DNA from: Sphingobacteriaceae bacterium
GTDB lineage: Bacteria; Bacteroidota; Bacteroidia; B-17B0; Aurantibacillaceae
Direction of reading: 5' to 3'
DNA length: 64,000 bases
Assembly (NCBI GenBank): GCA_947480015.1
Contig: CANKBS010000001.1
Location: 186,001-250,000, forward strand
Part shown: positions 9,317 through 19,368 of the stretch, in pieces
Layout of the letters: the number at the start of each line of letters is the position of its first letter
Position numbering within the stretch: position 1 is the first letter of the stretch
Program-made: the position numbers and the translations under genes
The notes under the pieces: model-generated
Told to the model about the DNA's origin: nothing
The model's database searches: none
What the model saw: the letters and a program-made list of their open reading frames with translations, nothing else

Positions 9317-11535
9317 TCCGGAAAATTATTATAAATACTATCGCCTTTGCTACTGATAAACAAGGTGCTTTTTCCTACAGGCCTAATCATAAAATCCGAC
9401 ACGGTATAAGTTAAATTTTCAAAACCATTCAACACGAATTCATAACGGCTTCGTTTTTCAAGTTTAAATTTATATTCGGCTACACCAAAACCCTTATAGA
9501 ATCCACTCATGACGCTTAACGACTGATTATGTTCCCAATGGTAATCTTTACCGGTAGCCTTTGTTACAATTAAAAAAATGCCTACAGAGGTATAAACTTT
9601 TTTACTGTAATGGTAATGCAAACTAACCATATAATCACCGTCGTTAATTTGGTTCGAATCTAAAACATAAATGGTTTCATAATTCTTCATGTTGGCAATT
9701 AAAAAGGGTTTACGGTTGAGATGATTCAGATAAATAATTTGGTTAGAGTCGGCTAAGGTGTCAGGTTTTATAGTTATTAAGGTTTGATCTAATTTCCGCT
9801 TATCAAGTTGTTTTTTACTCAAATCACCAAAAGCTAGTGAATCATTGTGTCGGAAAAAATTTACGGAAGTCAAAAGTCTTTCTTCATCGGGTAACAGCGC
9901 CTCATTGGTTTTTATCACGAAGAAAGGCAAGTTCGATACTAAGGAATCGCACGGTTTTTGTTTCTTGTAAGAATTAAGTAAGCCAATCATTTGTTCGGTC
10001 TCCGAAATCGATGTGCGTGAGAGCCATGTTCCTATAATCGGGGTCTTAGTATGGAAGGAATACAAATAGGCCGCTATCATCGATTTATCTGCCCCAATAC
10101 GGTCGTACATTTCACTGCCTAAACAAAAAACCGGTAAGGTGATAATGGCTTGCGCCTTTGTTACCTGCAAATGTTTTATAGTCTCTTTCTCTTCTTGATT
10201 GAGATACTTTTCATTTAACAAATTTCTAAATTTCCAAAAATGGCTTTGATCTTTCTTAAATAAGTAATGGGCTTCAGAACCATTGAATAAAAAAAACATA
10301 ATGGAAATAGTCGCAAATCCCTTTTGATAATTTGTTGGAGCCAATTTTGCTTTTAATACGTGATACAAGGCAGTTACAACAAATAGGGGCAGCATGTAAT
10401 AGAAATACCAGGCAAAACGACAAGTGGCTCTGAATTGATTTAAGGAGGTTTCACTTAAATGAAAAACCTGAAATAAACGATGGTGCCAACCAAAAGAAAG
10501 AAATAACAAAACAAGTGTTGACACCAAAAGGGCAAGCATCTCTTTTTTAATTTGCATTTTTCGAATAAAAAAGGGCACTAGGATTAGAAATGCAAAGCTT
10601 AAAAGAATACTAAAAAGACCTAGATAACTATGCCCTTCCAAATGATCAGTCCTGTTCGGAAATAGCCATTGCATGATGTTTTGAAATGGACCAAATTCCG
10701 GCGCCAGCAAACTGTCGAGGTTCTCAATAAGTTTCATACTACCATGGGGTTCGGTGGTTCTATCCGGATGTCTATCCGTAAAAAACATAAAAACTTTAAA
10801 GGCAAGAATTGGCAAAAGTCCGGTGATAAATAAACGGAATAGATCCTTAGCTAAGTGTTTAAAATCAAATCGGAACAAGGCATAACAACCAAATGCCAAC
10901 AAAGTAAATACGGAAGCACTAAAACCCAAATAGGGATGTAGAAAAAACAATAAAAAATTATACAGACATAAGATAATAAAATTTAATTTGTTTTGATCCT
11001 GAAAGGTTTTCAACGTTAGTAAAATGCTCAATGGAATAACACAACCATAGGCCAAGGCATGATGCCCACCATTAATTTTGGCAAACTGCGGAGCAAGCAA
11101 GGTAATAGCAAGTGCAATAAAAAAACCCGAAAAATTATCAATACCCGAACGTTTTAATATTTTTAAAAGGATAAGTGGGCTAACACAAAAGGACAAAAAA
11201 AGTAAACCATGTAAAATACCTATCAGGTAATTATGTGTAAAAGGCAAAAGACGCAGAAAATTTGCAAGTAAGGGTTGCCCATCAGTAAACACCACGTGTT
11301 CACCAAAAGGAAAATTCATGCCATTAAAATGTAAAGCTCTATCATCGTTTATTACGTGATAGCTAAAGGTGTAATAATTTTTAAGCGCATCACCCGTAAT
11401 ACTTGAAAGAACCGAATTGATATTTAAAAATACCTGTGGAAAATAAGCGAAGTAAATCCCAAAACTTACTAGAAATAAAAGGAGGTTGAGCCAACTGTCC
11501 TTTTTAAATAAATTGGTTTTGTTTAATTCACTCAT
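9313..11535 (-). CDS. Large GT-C-like polytopic membrane protein, copy 2 of a tandem pair
   Basis: A 740-residue protein. About ten to twelve membrane helices occupy the first 400 residues; a roughly 310-residue extracytoplasmic C-terminal part follows. The first loop has SITGDALKNYYTF and MNFPFGEHVVFTDGQPLL; a later loop has EGHSYLGLFS. A conserved acidic residue in the first loop and a loop motif of this kind are features of GT-C-like transferases, but I cannot name the family. It is closely similar throughout to the gene just upstream (11532-13760) and overlaps it by 4 bases (ATGA), so the two form a translationally coupled tandem duplication. Probably involved in the same surface-glycan pathway as its neighbours; this is inferred from position. 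Confidence 0.7.
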   Translation of the reverse strand: MSELNKTNLFKKDSWLNLLLFLVSFGIYFAYFPQVFLNINSVLSSITGDALKNYYTFSYHVINDDRALHFNGMNFPFGEHVVFTDGQPLLANFLRLLPFTHNYLIGILHGLLFLSFCVSPLILLKILKRSGIDNFSGFFIALAITLLAPQFAKINGGHHALAYGCVIPLSILLTLKTFQDQNKLNFIILCLYNFLLFFLHPYLGFSASVFTLLAFGCYALFRFDFKHLAKDLFRLFITGLLPILAFKVFMFFTDRHPDRTTEPHGSMKLIENLDSLLAPEFGPFQNIMQWLFPNRTDHLEGHSYLGLFSILLSFAFLILVPFFIRKMQIKKEMLALLVSTLVLLFLSFGWHHRLFQVFHLSETSLNQFRATCRFAWYFYYMLPLFVVTALYHVLKAKLAPTNYQKGFATISIMFFLFNGSEAHYLFKKDQSHFWKFRNLLNEKYLNQEEKETIKHLQVTKAQAIITLPVFCLGSEMYDRIGADKSMIAAYLYSFHTKTPIIGTWLSRTSISETEQMIGLLNSYKKQKPCDSLVSNLPFFVIKTNEALLPDEERLLTSVNFFRHNDSLAFGDLSKKQLDKRKLDQTLITIKPDTLADSNQIIYLNHLNRKPFLIANMKNYETIYVLDSNQINDGDYMVSLHYHYSKKVYTSVGIFLIVTKATGKDYHWEHNQSLSVMSGFYKGFGVAEYKFKLEKRSRYEFVLNGFENLTYTVSDFMIRPVGKSTLFISSKGDSIYNNFPD

Positions 11536-13760
11536 TGTTTTGAAAAATTATTAATGAGTGTGTCTCCCTTTTGCTTAACAACGTATACGTTGCTAGTTGA
11601 TGGTCTTAACATAAAGTTAGAAATCCGGTAATCTTTATCTACTGTGCCCTTCATGATAAATTCATAGCGACAATTTTTATCGAGATGGATGTTATATTCA
11701 AAAACACCAAAACCAGTATAAAAACCACTCAAAAAACGAATGGGTAAATTTTGTTCCCAGATATAGTCCTTCGCCTTCGCTTTGGTGATTATTAAATTGC
11801 AGGCAACCGAATAATACGTTTTTTTAGTGTAATGGTAATGGAAACTTACCACATACATGCCCGATTTGATTTGATTCGAATCTAACACATAAACTGTAGC
11901 ATACTCGCTCATATTGGCAACAATAAACGGTTTTTTGTTTTCAAATGGAATGTACATAACCAAATTAGAATCTGGGGCCGAAACTTTCTTTTTTATTTGC
12001 ACCGACTCCGACAGGTTGAATTTGCGACTCAGTAAATCACCTTCACTAATAAAGCCAGCTTGCAAGGTATCATTCCCATCAAAAAACTTGGTTTTGCTTA
12101 ACAGCCTCTCTTCATCAGGCAAAAGTGGATCATTGGTTTTTAAAACAAAAAATGGTTTCCCGTTTAATAACGAAACAACCGAGCGATTAAATTTATATGA
12201 ATTTAATAGTTCAATGCCGTTTTCTGTTTCTGAAATGGAGGTGCGCGACATTAGTGAACTTATAATAGGAAGGCCAGAATGGAAAGAGTATAACATAGCC
12301 GGAATCATTGAATTATTAAAGCCAATCCGATCATACATTTCACTGCCCCCATAAAATAGGGGCAAGGGAATAATAGCTTGCACGTTATCACTACTCAATT
12401 TTGATAATACACGCCGTTCCTCTGTGTTCAATTGATTTTTATTGAAGATGTTTCTGAATTTCCAAAACACGCTTTGGTCTAAGGTAAATAGTGCATTTGC
12501 CTCTATTAAATTAAAGGTAAAAAACACAAGAGCTAACACGCCTAGTAGACTATTATTTTTGTACGGGCTAATAATTATTTTAAAGGTGTTATAAAGCAAA
12601 GGCACCACTATTAAAGGCAATAAGTAATAAAAAAACCAAGCGAATCTACAGGCAGCTCTGAATTGATTTAGGGCGGCACTTTCAATCTGCAATCTTTTCA
12701 AAATAAAGGTGTGCAAACCAAAAGAAATGGCTAACAGGATCATCCCCGAAAGCATGAGCACGAGCATTTCTTTTGAGAGTTTAAGTTTGCGAAAATAAAA
12801 AGGTAAAAAAAGGATGAGAACCAAGGTCATGACGATGCTAAAAAAGCCCAGATAGGAATGCCCTTCAAAATGTTGTGTTTTGTTCGGGAATAAATTTTCC
12901 ATCATGCTCTTAAAGGGTCCAAAGATTGGAGCCATCAAACCATCTATATTTTCAAGCATCACGGCCGCGCCATAGGGTTCTGTGGTTCTATCTAAATGAT
13001 GGTCGCTTAGCGCCATAAATAATTGAAAGCATAAAATCGGACCAATGCTTACTAAAAGGGTAAGCGCCAGATTTTTAATTCTAGAAAGGCCGTTACTGAA
13101 TAGGAGTTCGTAAAAACCCAAGGTAAATAAGGCAAAAAGCGATACACTCAATCCGAGATAAGGATGAAGAAAAAACAAAAACAAATGATAAAATAAAAGT
13201 TTAAAAAACCCGACTCTGGTTTTTTCCTTCAGATATAAAAAAAGTAATAAAATGGAAAGGGGGATAATACTACCATAAGCAAGCGCGTGATGACCCGCAT
13301 TTATTTTTAAATATTGTGGTGACAATAAGGTTACAGCTAATGCCGAAAAAAAGGCGCTAAACTTATCCAAACTCAAAAGCCTGAATAGTTTATTTAAAAT
13401 TAAGGGAGTAATTATAAAGGAAAGGAAAAGTAAAGTGTGTAAAATACCTATCACGTATGGATGGGTAAAGCTGAACATTTTTAAGAGGTTGCTTAGTACA
13501 GGTTGACAGTCGGTATAAACAACATGTTCACCATAAGGAAAATTCATACCCGAGAAATGAAGCCATTGTTCATCATTCGTAATGTGGTAAACAAAGGTGT
13601 AGTAGTTCTTTAGGGTGTCGAGGGTGATGCTCGAAAGGATAGAATTGGGATTTAGAAAAATGTGATGGAAATAGAAAAAGTATATGCCAAAACTGCAAAT
13701 AAAAAGTAATAAATTAAGATTTCTGTCCTTAGTTACGATACTTTTTATTTGATTCATCAT
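11532..13760 (-). CDS. Large GT-C-like polytopic membrane protein, copy 1 of a tandem pair
   Basis: A 742-residue paralog of the downstream gene, with the same architecture: N-terminal helices, first loop SITLDTLKNYYTF then MNFPYGEHVVYTDCQPVL, loop EGHSYLGFFS, and a long C-terminal soluble part ending in a beta-rich domain (ETVYVLDS-type and FLSGFYTGFGVFEYN strands). The Asp in the first loop is kept in both copies, while the preceding Gly is Leu here. The start is ATG at 13760; a second Met follows immediately. No similar gene is present on its other side, so the pair probably arose by one duplication and then diverged. Substrate unknown. Confidence 0.7.
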   Translation of the reverse strand: MMNQIKSIVTKDRNLNLLLFICSFGIYFFYFHHIFLNPNSILSSITLDTLKNYYTFVYHITNDEQWLHFSGMNFPYGEHVVYTDCQPVLSNLLKMFSFTHPYVIGILHTLLFLSFIITPLILNKLFRLLSLDKFSAFFSALAVTLLSPQYLKINAGHHALAYGSIIPLSILLLFLYLKEKTRVGFFKLLFYHLFLFFLHPYLGLSVSLFALFTLGFYELLFSNGLSRIKNLALTLLVSIGPILCFQLFMALSDHHLDRTTEPYGAAVMLENIDGLMAPIFGPFKSMMENLFPNKTQHFEGHSYLGFFSIVMTLVLILFLPFYFRKLKLSKEMLVLMLSGMILLAISFGLHTFILKRLQIESAALNQFRAACRFAWFFYYLLPLIVVPLLYNTFKIIISPYKNNSLLGVLALVFFTFNLIEANALFTLDQSVFWKFRNIFNKNQLNTEERRVLSKLSSDNVQAIIPLPLFYGGSEMYDRIGFNNSMIPAMLYSFHSGLPIISSLMSRTSISETENGIELLNSYKFNRSVVSLLNGKPFFVLKTNDPLLPDEERLLSKTKFFDGNDTLQAGFISEGDLLSRKFNLSESVQIKKKVSAPDSNLVMYIPFENKKPFIVANMSEYATVYVLDSNQIKSGMYVVSFHYHYTKKTYYSVACNLIITKAKAKDYIWEQNLPIRFLSGFYTGFGVFEYNIHLDKNCRYEFIMKGTVDKDYRISNFMLRPSTSNVYVVKQKGDTLINNFSKQ

Positions 13761-14007
13761 CTGTTTATAAAAGTACTTATTTTTAGCAGATTACTGATGA
13801 TCTTGAGGGTATGACAGATTAATTTTTATGACATAAATTAGTATTACCCTTCCCACTGATTATTTATGGAATTCAAAAAATACCAATTTTAAATTCCCCT
13901 TATTACAGCCAATAGTTGTTGTTACCTTTTCTCTGTTAAAACAACTTGTTCAGTTGAATTAATTGCTCTAAGTTTACATGTAAAGAAAAAAATCAATTAA
14001 AAAACGG

Positions 14008-15426
14008 ATGAGAAAGATCAGTGAACTCCTCAATTCATTTCAGGAATCTATAAAAAAGCCAAGCATCCTCGTAATTATATTTTCTGCTTGCTTCGCCTTT
14101 TGGTTTCTCGACATCTGGAAACCATATAACACAGCAAAAAAAGGGAATAATTTTATTTACGATGTGTTTGGGTATTACAGCTATTTACCGGCAACCTTTT
14201 GTAATAATGGCTCCTTCGATTGGCATAATAACGAAACGAATTATAACCCTTACGGCCCATTTAATAATCATGTGCCTAAATACACCTATGGCATGTCGCT
14301 TATGTACTCGCCATTTTTTGCATTGGGTTATAAAATCGCCTATAACCAAAAAAGCCCACTCAACGGGTTCTCCGAGCCTTTTGCAACCGCTGTTCGCTGG
14401 GGTTCAATTTTCTATGTGTTACTGGGTCTGTTTTTCCTGAGAAAATTTCTGCTCTTTTATTTTAATGAGGTCGTCACCGCCATCACCCTGGTAGCGGCCT
14501 TGTTTGGCACCATGTTATTTCTTTATACCTATAGTCAAAGTGAACTCACACATGGCTATCTCTTCACTTTGTTTTCTGTTTTTTTATACCTTACCTATAA
14601 ATGGCATGAAAAACAAAAATACCGTTATACCTTTTTCATAGGATTTGTTATAGGCTTGATTTCACTCATAAGACCTACCGATGTTTTTATCATCTTCTTC
14701 TTTATTTTCTGGAATGTAAAAAGTGGTTTGGACTTAAAAACAAAAACGTTGTTTTTCCTTAAAAACTACAAACACATTCTTCTCATCATGCTAATGGCTA
14801 TGCTGCTCTGGATTCCACAACTAATTTTCTATAAATACCACACCGGCAATTATTTTTATTTCTCCTATTTGGGTGAACGTTTTTACTGGACCGATCCACA
14901 AATTCTAAACATTTTATTTAGTTACCGCAAAGGTTGGATTACCTATACACCCATGATTGTGTTGGCCTTTATTGGATTCTTCTTCATTAAAAAAGATTTT
15001 CCTGTATCCAAATGGACCTTTATTATTATTACTACAATTATGGTTTATATCTTTAGTTGTTGGTGGGATTGGGGCTTTGGCGGCTGTTTCGGAGCACGCC
15101 CTTTTTGTCAACAAATAGCTTTTTTAGCCATTCCACTGGCTTATTTTATCGATTTTGTATTATACTCTCCCAAAAAATTTATTCTAAAGGGTATTCTTAC
15201 TCTTTGTACCATGATTTATATGTTCTCTGCCATTTGCCTGAATTTAGGTCAATCCTACCAGTATCACGTAATGATGAAAATACACGTATGGTCAATGACG
15301 AAAAAGGTATATTGGGATGTTTTCAGAACCTACCAGTTTAACGACGATTATCAATACCAATATTGGAGAGATTTGAAGGAGCCTGATTTTGAAAAGTATG
15401 CCAATGGTTCTGACCGCAATCACTAA
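14008..15426 (+). CDS. GT-C-like polytopic membrane protein
   Basis: A 472-residue membrane protein with about ten helices. After the first helix it has the loop YDVFGYYSYLPATF, followed later by QSELTHGYLFTLFSVFLYL and a cytoplasm-side RPTD motif (SLIRPTDVFIIFFF). This pattern is common in Bacteroidota proteins related to the GT39/PMT-like transferases. The C-terminal 50 residues are soluble. It stands alone between a 247-base intergenic region and the convergent gliding-type cargo gene. Function beyond a probable polyprenyl-phosphate-sugar-dependent transferase cannot be read from the sequence. Confidence 0.65.
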   Translation: MRKISELLNSFQESIKKPSILVIIFSACFAFWFLDIWKPYNTAKKGNNFIYDVFGYYSYLPATFCNNGSFDWHNNETNYNPYGPFNNHVPKYTYGMSLMYSPFFALGYKIAYNQKSPLNGFSEPFATAVRWGSIFYVLLGLFFLRKFLLFYFNEVVTAITLVAALFGTMLFLYTYSQSELTHGYLFTLFSVFLYLTYKWHEKQKYRYTFFIGFVIGLISLIRPTDVFIIFFFIFWNVKSGLDLKTKTLFFLKNYKHILLIMLMAMLLWIPQLIFYKYHTGNYFYFSYLGERFYWTDPQILNILFSYRKGWITYTPMIVLAFIGFFFIKKDFPVSKWTFIIITTIMVYIFSCWWDWGFGGCFGARPFCQQIAFLAIPLAYFIDFVLYSPKKFILKGILTLCTMIYMFSAICLNLGQSYQYHVMMKIHVWSMTKKVYWDVFRTYQFNDDYQYQYWRDLKEPDFEKYANGSDRNH

Positions 15427-15522
15427 GAATTACCAAGTAAACATGGGGAACTACCTTAAACCAAAAAGGTGATTTTTTTACAAGCAAAAACCTTGTAAAC
15501 ATATTACTAGAAGAAGTTTAAA

Positions 15523-18500
15523 TTAATTAGGCATCAAGGTAAGTGAACCGGTTTTTTCGTATAAGCGGCCATTTATGTCTTTATAATGAATTTTATAAAT
15601 ATAACTATCCTGTTTAATAGGAGAGTCGAATTTATTTTCAAAGCTGCCATCCCAACCCTTGCTCACATCTTTAGTTTCAAACACAAAATGACCCCAACGA
15701 TCATAAATTTGCATTTCAAAAGATTTTGGATCGAGTCCATAAGCTGAGAAAACCGGCATAAATTTGTCGTTTAAACCATCAGCATTTGGAGTAAAGGAAT
15801 TTGGAATAAATATATTAAAGTCGTTTTTCACTTCAATGACTTTACTTATTTCACTGTTGCAACCAACGAAATTTGTAGCCACTAAGGTAATACGGAAATT
15901 ACCAATATGAGGGAAACTAATCACCGGATTAATGCCGGTTTTTGTGCCTAAGTCCTGAACGGTCCATGTATAACTATTGTTGGCAAGTATGGTGCTTAAA
16001 TTATGCATGGTAACATCCGGATTTGAAATGAGTATCTCATCCTGATCCCAAGTAAAATCAGCTTTTGGCGTTTCCTTTACCACAATTGCTCTTGGTAATA
16101 CATAATTATAAACACAACCATTAGCCTCACTGTTAGTGTAATTAAACGTAACTGTATAGGTGCCGGGTATCGTATAAACGTGAGGAGAGGACAATTGACC
16201 ACTGACATCTGTTTGCCCATCACCAAAATTCCAGGTGCCTGTTCCTATATTTGTAGTCGGACAATTTAAAAATACTTCCATAGGAGCACAGTCTTCATAT
16301 TTCGTGCTGTTGGCAGTAACTGTCGGTACGTTAACAACCGTTATGGTAAAGGTGGTTTGATCAGGACAAATATCCAAAGGCGCAGAATGGGTTGTATAAA
16401 CAATGATATTTTGTCCAGGATTCGCAGTACGCGGATTAAACATACTTGTATGCGCAGCTATGCCCCCTTCATTACTATTCCAACTGTAACCAGGGTTCTC
16501 AACCAAACTATTTAGATCAAAAGGTTCTCTATTCTTACAATAAACGGATTCAGGCATTTTGGTGAGTGAAGATGAAATAAACTTTTCAATAGTGATAGAT
16601 TGTTGAGCATAGGCTAAACACGGACCAACAGAAATACTATAACTAATTAAATTGGTTCCAATAACACCAAGAGCGGGATTAAATATACCGGAAGGCGTTA
16701 TAATACCCGGATTTCCTGAACCAAATAAACCACCAACCGGACTCACTTGAATTTGACGCGGCTGGGCGTTATTACAAAGGGTTCCTGCATTTGCTATGCT
16801 GGGAGGAGATAAGGAATATACGCGAACCGCAACGGTAGCTTGATCGGGACATAAACCACTAGGTTGTGACGAGGTATTGTATTGTACAATGTAACTTCCG
16901 GCACCGGTCATAGCAGGATTAAAGCTGGTTCCGGTTATCCCTGGCCCTGTCCAAAAACCAGTGCTATTATTTGTAATGGGTGCAAGATTAATTGGCGAAC
17001 TGGTATTGCAAAGATCAGGCACAACACCTGAAATGCCTGCAGATACAAAACCTTCTATGGTAATGTTTTTAGTAGCACTCGAATTACAAGTGCTTGTTCC
17101 GATGACATATTGTACGGCATTTAAACCAACCGGACTTAATGATGGGCTAAACACACCCGAAGAATTAAGGAAAGGCGAAGTTACCCAATAACCGGTTGCT
17201 GGTGATACCGACATCTGAATTGAGGAGCCAATATTACAAAATGGACCTACCTGAATGATGCTAGGGGTTACCGGATTTAGAACGTTTGCACTAATTGTTC
17301 GTGAATCGCTACACAGATTGGCAATCGGTGTGGAGGTGGTTGTATACACAATGGAATAGGTATTAGTGAGTAAACCCAATGGACTAAAATAATTTGCAAG
17401 GTTTACATTCGGTCCCGACCAGGACCCGTTTGTATTTTGAACAATGCTCATTAAATTGAAGGGCGTACTGTTTACACAAAAGTTTGGCAAGCCTGCCGTA
17501 AGCGAGGCTGTATTAAACTGATTTACAAAAAAGGTTCGTGTTGAAGCCGCGACACAGGTACCAAGACCTGCAGTATACATTACCGAATTGGTTCCAACGG
17601 CACACGAGGAAGGTGTTTGAACACCTCCAAAAGTTATTCCTGAGCTACCAGACCAAATACCACCGCTTGGACTAGCAGTGACCAATACCTGGCCTTCGTT
17701 GGAACATCGGGGTAAAATTTGATTTATGGTTGGTGATACGGGATTAAAAACATATACCACCAATTGCGTGTTGGAAGGACAAACCGCAGAGTCTCTTTTT
17801 GAAGTGGTTCGGTGCGTTAAGGTATAATTTCCGGTAGCTAAACCTGAAGGGTTAAAATAATAATTAAGCGTAACGGTATTGTGCGAAACAGCTGGTCCAT
17901 ACCAAGAGCTGGTTAATGTATTTTGGACAATGTTGGTGAGATTATAATTTGGATCCTGCACGCATAATGTACTGATACTACTTGTTAGAGCTGGCGAATA
18001 ATATTTTGAAACGCGAAGGGTATCGCTACTACTCACGATACAGGTTCCTGCCATGATGGTATAAACGAGGGTGTTGGTTATGGCGGTAAAGGCTAAAGCC
18101 GGATTAAACGCACCGCCGGGTGAAACACCCGGATTCGCACTCCAAGTCCCTCCGCCGGGCACAGCTGTTAAAAACTGAATCGGGGCAGTATCGCACATGG
18201 GCGAAGGCATCGTCAAGGTAGGTGTTAAGGGGTTATTGATGGTTAGCAAAAGTGTTTGTGTAACCGCACAATAATGGGCATTGGGTGAAACTGTCACACT
18301 GTAAACGGTGGTGGAAAGATTGACATTAGGAGCTAATAAGGGAGGTGCAATATTAGTGGCTGATAAACCGGGATTAAAAATACCAGCACCGGGTGGTCCC
18401 CAGGTAAAGCTATTTGTAGCCGGGCTTATACCCGGAACATTAGCAAAAAAGCTCCCCCCCTGACATATGGTATAACTTTGCGGGTTTACTGTGAAAACAG

Positions 18501-19368
18501 GGTAAGGAACAACTTGAACAGTCACCGTTCTGACAATCGGACAAATACTATTTGAAACAAGAACGGAATATACGCCGGTATTAGTCAAATTTGCAACAGG
18601 AATAACCGGGTTTGCAAGATTGCTGGTAAAACTGCCCGGACCTGTCCAAGAATAACTTAAAGCGGTAGAGTAGGTTGTGGATAAAGAAAGGCTGAGTGTT
18701 TGGCCTGCGCATAGAGGTGCATTTGCAATAGCAGTTCCGGTTGGCGTGGAAGAGTTTGGTGGAATAGGGCCAACAAAAACAGTGTAATCTTCTGTTTCAC
18801 CAAATCCAAAACCACCACAGGGAGAAATGCTGGCGCCTACCGTAAAATAGGCGCATCTTACGCGCATTCTATAAGTGCCGTTGGCTTGTGTTGAAGGAAC
18901 CACGAAGGTGATGGTGGTGTTGGTTGCCGCTGCCGGTACGCCCGCCGTTCCACCCATATATTCTGTTGGCACATTAAAACTATTATCCTGATTCCAATCA
19001 ACCCAAATCGCAAAACCCTGTTGAAAAATAATGCCTGATCGCATGGTGCAGACAATGGTTTGACCCGCCGCCGCCGCTAAATAATGCTGACAAAAATTTA
19101 CATAGTTAACAACGCCTGTACCTACGGTGCCGCTGTTACAGCCTGAGGCGATATTGGTAATATTTGTATTCGCTCCGGAAGTACTGAAATCGTCAATAAA
19201 ATCATTAATGAAATTACTCGGGGAATTTGAAGGACCGCTTTGTGCGCAAGGCTGGTTGGCGTATGCACCCAAACAATAAGGAGCGGCATTATTCGATTGG
19301 GCTGAAATTTTAGAGCCCAAGGCAACAACCAGTAAAAAAGAAAAATATGAATAAATTAAATTTTTCAT
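15523..19368 (-). CDS. Large secreted T9SS protein with four composite repeats and gliding-type (CHU_C) C-terminus
   Basis: A 1281-residue exported protein. Residues 1-23 are a signal peptide (cleavage near ISAQ). Residues about 110-200 form a GEVED-like domain (IWVDWNQDNSF, GFGETEDYTV). Residues 205-380 are Ig-like. Residues 388-1016 hold four units of about 155 residues, each an A half and a B half. Residues about 1024-1080 are a PKD domain (GTWNFGDGQTD), with a second PKD-like fold to about 1181. Residues 1185-1281 are the gliding-motility-associated C-terminal domain (FIPNSFTPNADGLNDKF, IYDRWGHFVFE), the T9SS type B sorting signal. It is expected at the cell surface or released, probably in adhesion or motility. 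The gene upstream (19365-19778) overlaps its start by 4 bases. Confidence 0.92.
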   Translation of the reverse strand: MKNLIYSYFSFLLVVALGSKISAQSNNAAPYCLGAYANQPCAQSGPSNSPSNFINDFIDDFSTSGANTNITNIASGCNSGTVGTGVVNYVNFCQHYLAAAAGQTIVCTMRSGIIFQQGFAIWVDWNQDNSFNVPTEYMGGTAGVPAAATNTTITFVVPSTQANGTYRMRVRCAYFTVGASISPCGGFGFGETEDYTVFVGPIPPNSSTPTGTAIANAPLCAGQTLSLSLSTTYSTALSYSWTGPGSFTSNLANPVIPVANLTNTGVYSVLVSNSICPIVRTVTVQVVPYPVFTVNPQSYTICQGGSFFANVPGISPATNSFTWGPPGAGIFNPGLSATNIAPPLLAPNVNLSTTVYSVTVSPNAHYCAVTQTLLLTINNPLTPTLTMPSPMCDTAPIQFLTAVPGGGTWSANPGVSPGGAFNPALAFTAITNTLVYTIMAGTCIVSSSDTLRVSKYYSPALTSSISTLCVQDPNYNLTNIVQNTLTSSWYGPAVSHNTVTLNYYFNPSGLATGNYTLTHRTTSKRDSAVCPSNTQLVVYVFNPVSPTINQILPRCSNEGQVLVTASPSGGIWSGSSGITFGGVQTPSSCAVGTNSVMYTAGLGTCVAASTRTFFVNQFNTASLTAGLPNFCVNSTPFNLMSIVQNTNGSWSGPNVNLANYFSPLGLLTNTYSIVYTTTSTPIANLCSDSRTISANVLNPVTPSIIQVGPFCNIGSSIQMSVSPATGYWVTSPFLNSSGVFSPSLSPVGLNAVQYVIGTSTCNSSATKNITIEGFVSAGISGVVPDLCNTSSPINLAPITNNSTGFWTGPGITGTSFNPAMTGAGSYIVQYNTSSQPSGLCPDQATVAVRVYSLSPPSIANAGTLCNNAQPRQIQVSPVGGLFGSGNPGIITPSGIFNPALGVIGTNLISYSISVGPCLAYAQQSITIEKFISSSLTKMPESVYCKNREPFDLNSLVENPGYSWNSNEGGIAAHTSMFNPRTANPGQNIIVYTTHSAPLDICPDQTTFTITVVNVPTVTANSTKYEDCAPMEVFLNCPTTNIGTGTWNFGDGQTDVSGQLSSPHVYTIPGTYTVTFNYTNSEANGCVYNYVLPRAIVVKETPKADFTWDQDEILISNPDVTMHNLSTILANNSYTWTVQDLGTKTGINPVISFPHIGNFRITLVATNFVGCNSEISKVIEVKNDFNIFIPNSFTPNADGLNDKFMPVFSAYGLDPKSFEMQIYDRWGHFVFETKDVSKGWDGSFENKFDSPIKQDSYIYKIHYKDINGRLYEKTGSLTLMPN
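16321..18207 (-). repeat. Four tandem A+B protein repeats inside the 1281-residue T9SS cargo
   Basis: The units cover residues about 388-548, 552-704, 708-858 and 862-1016. Each A half starts with a Cys and a small-residue run, contains an SPxGGxW-like turn and ends in a GxxxC strand. Each B half starts with LC/FC/YC plus an N-rich stretch (NIVQNT, SIVQNT, PITNNS, SLVENP), then a GP turn, YFNPSGL-like or FNP, an IVYTT strand and a C-P/S-D/N motif (CPDQ or CSDS). Units differ at many positions, so these are old, diverged repeats rather than recent DNA duplications. Confidence 0.8.

Noticed and set aside
15478-15498. Hairpin TTACAAG / CTTGTAA after the 14008-15426 gene as a terminator.
   Set aside because: The stem is only seven AT-rich pairs and no T run follows it on either strand.
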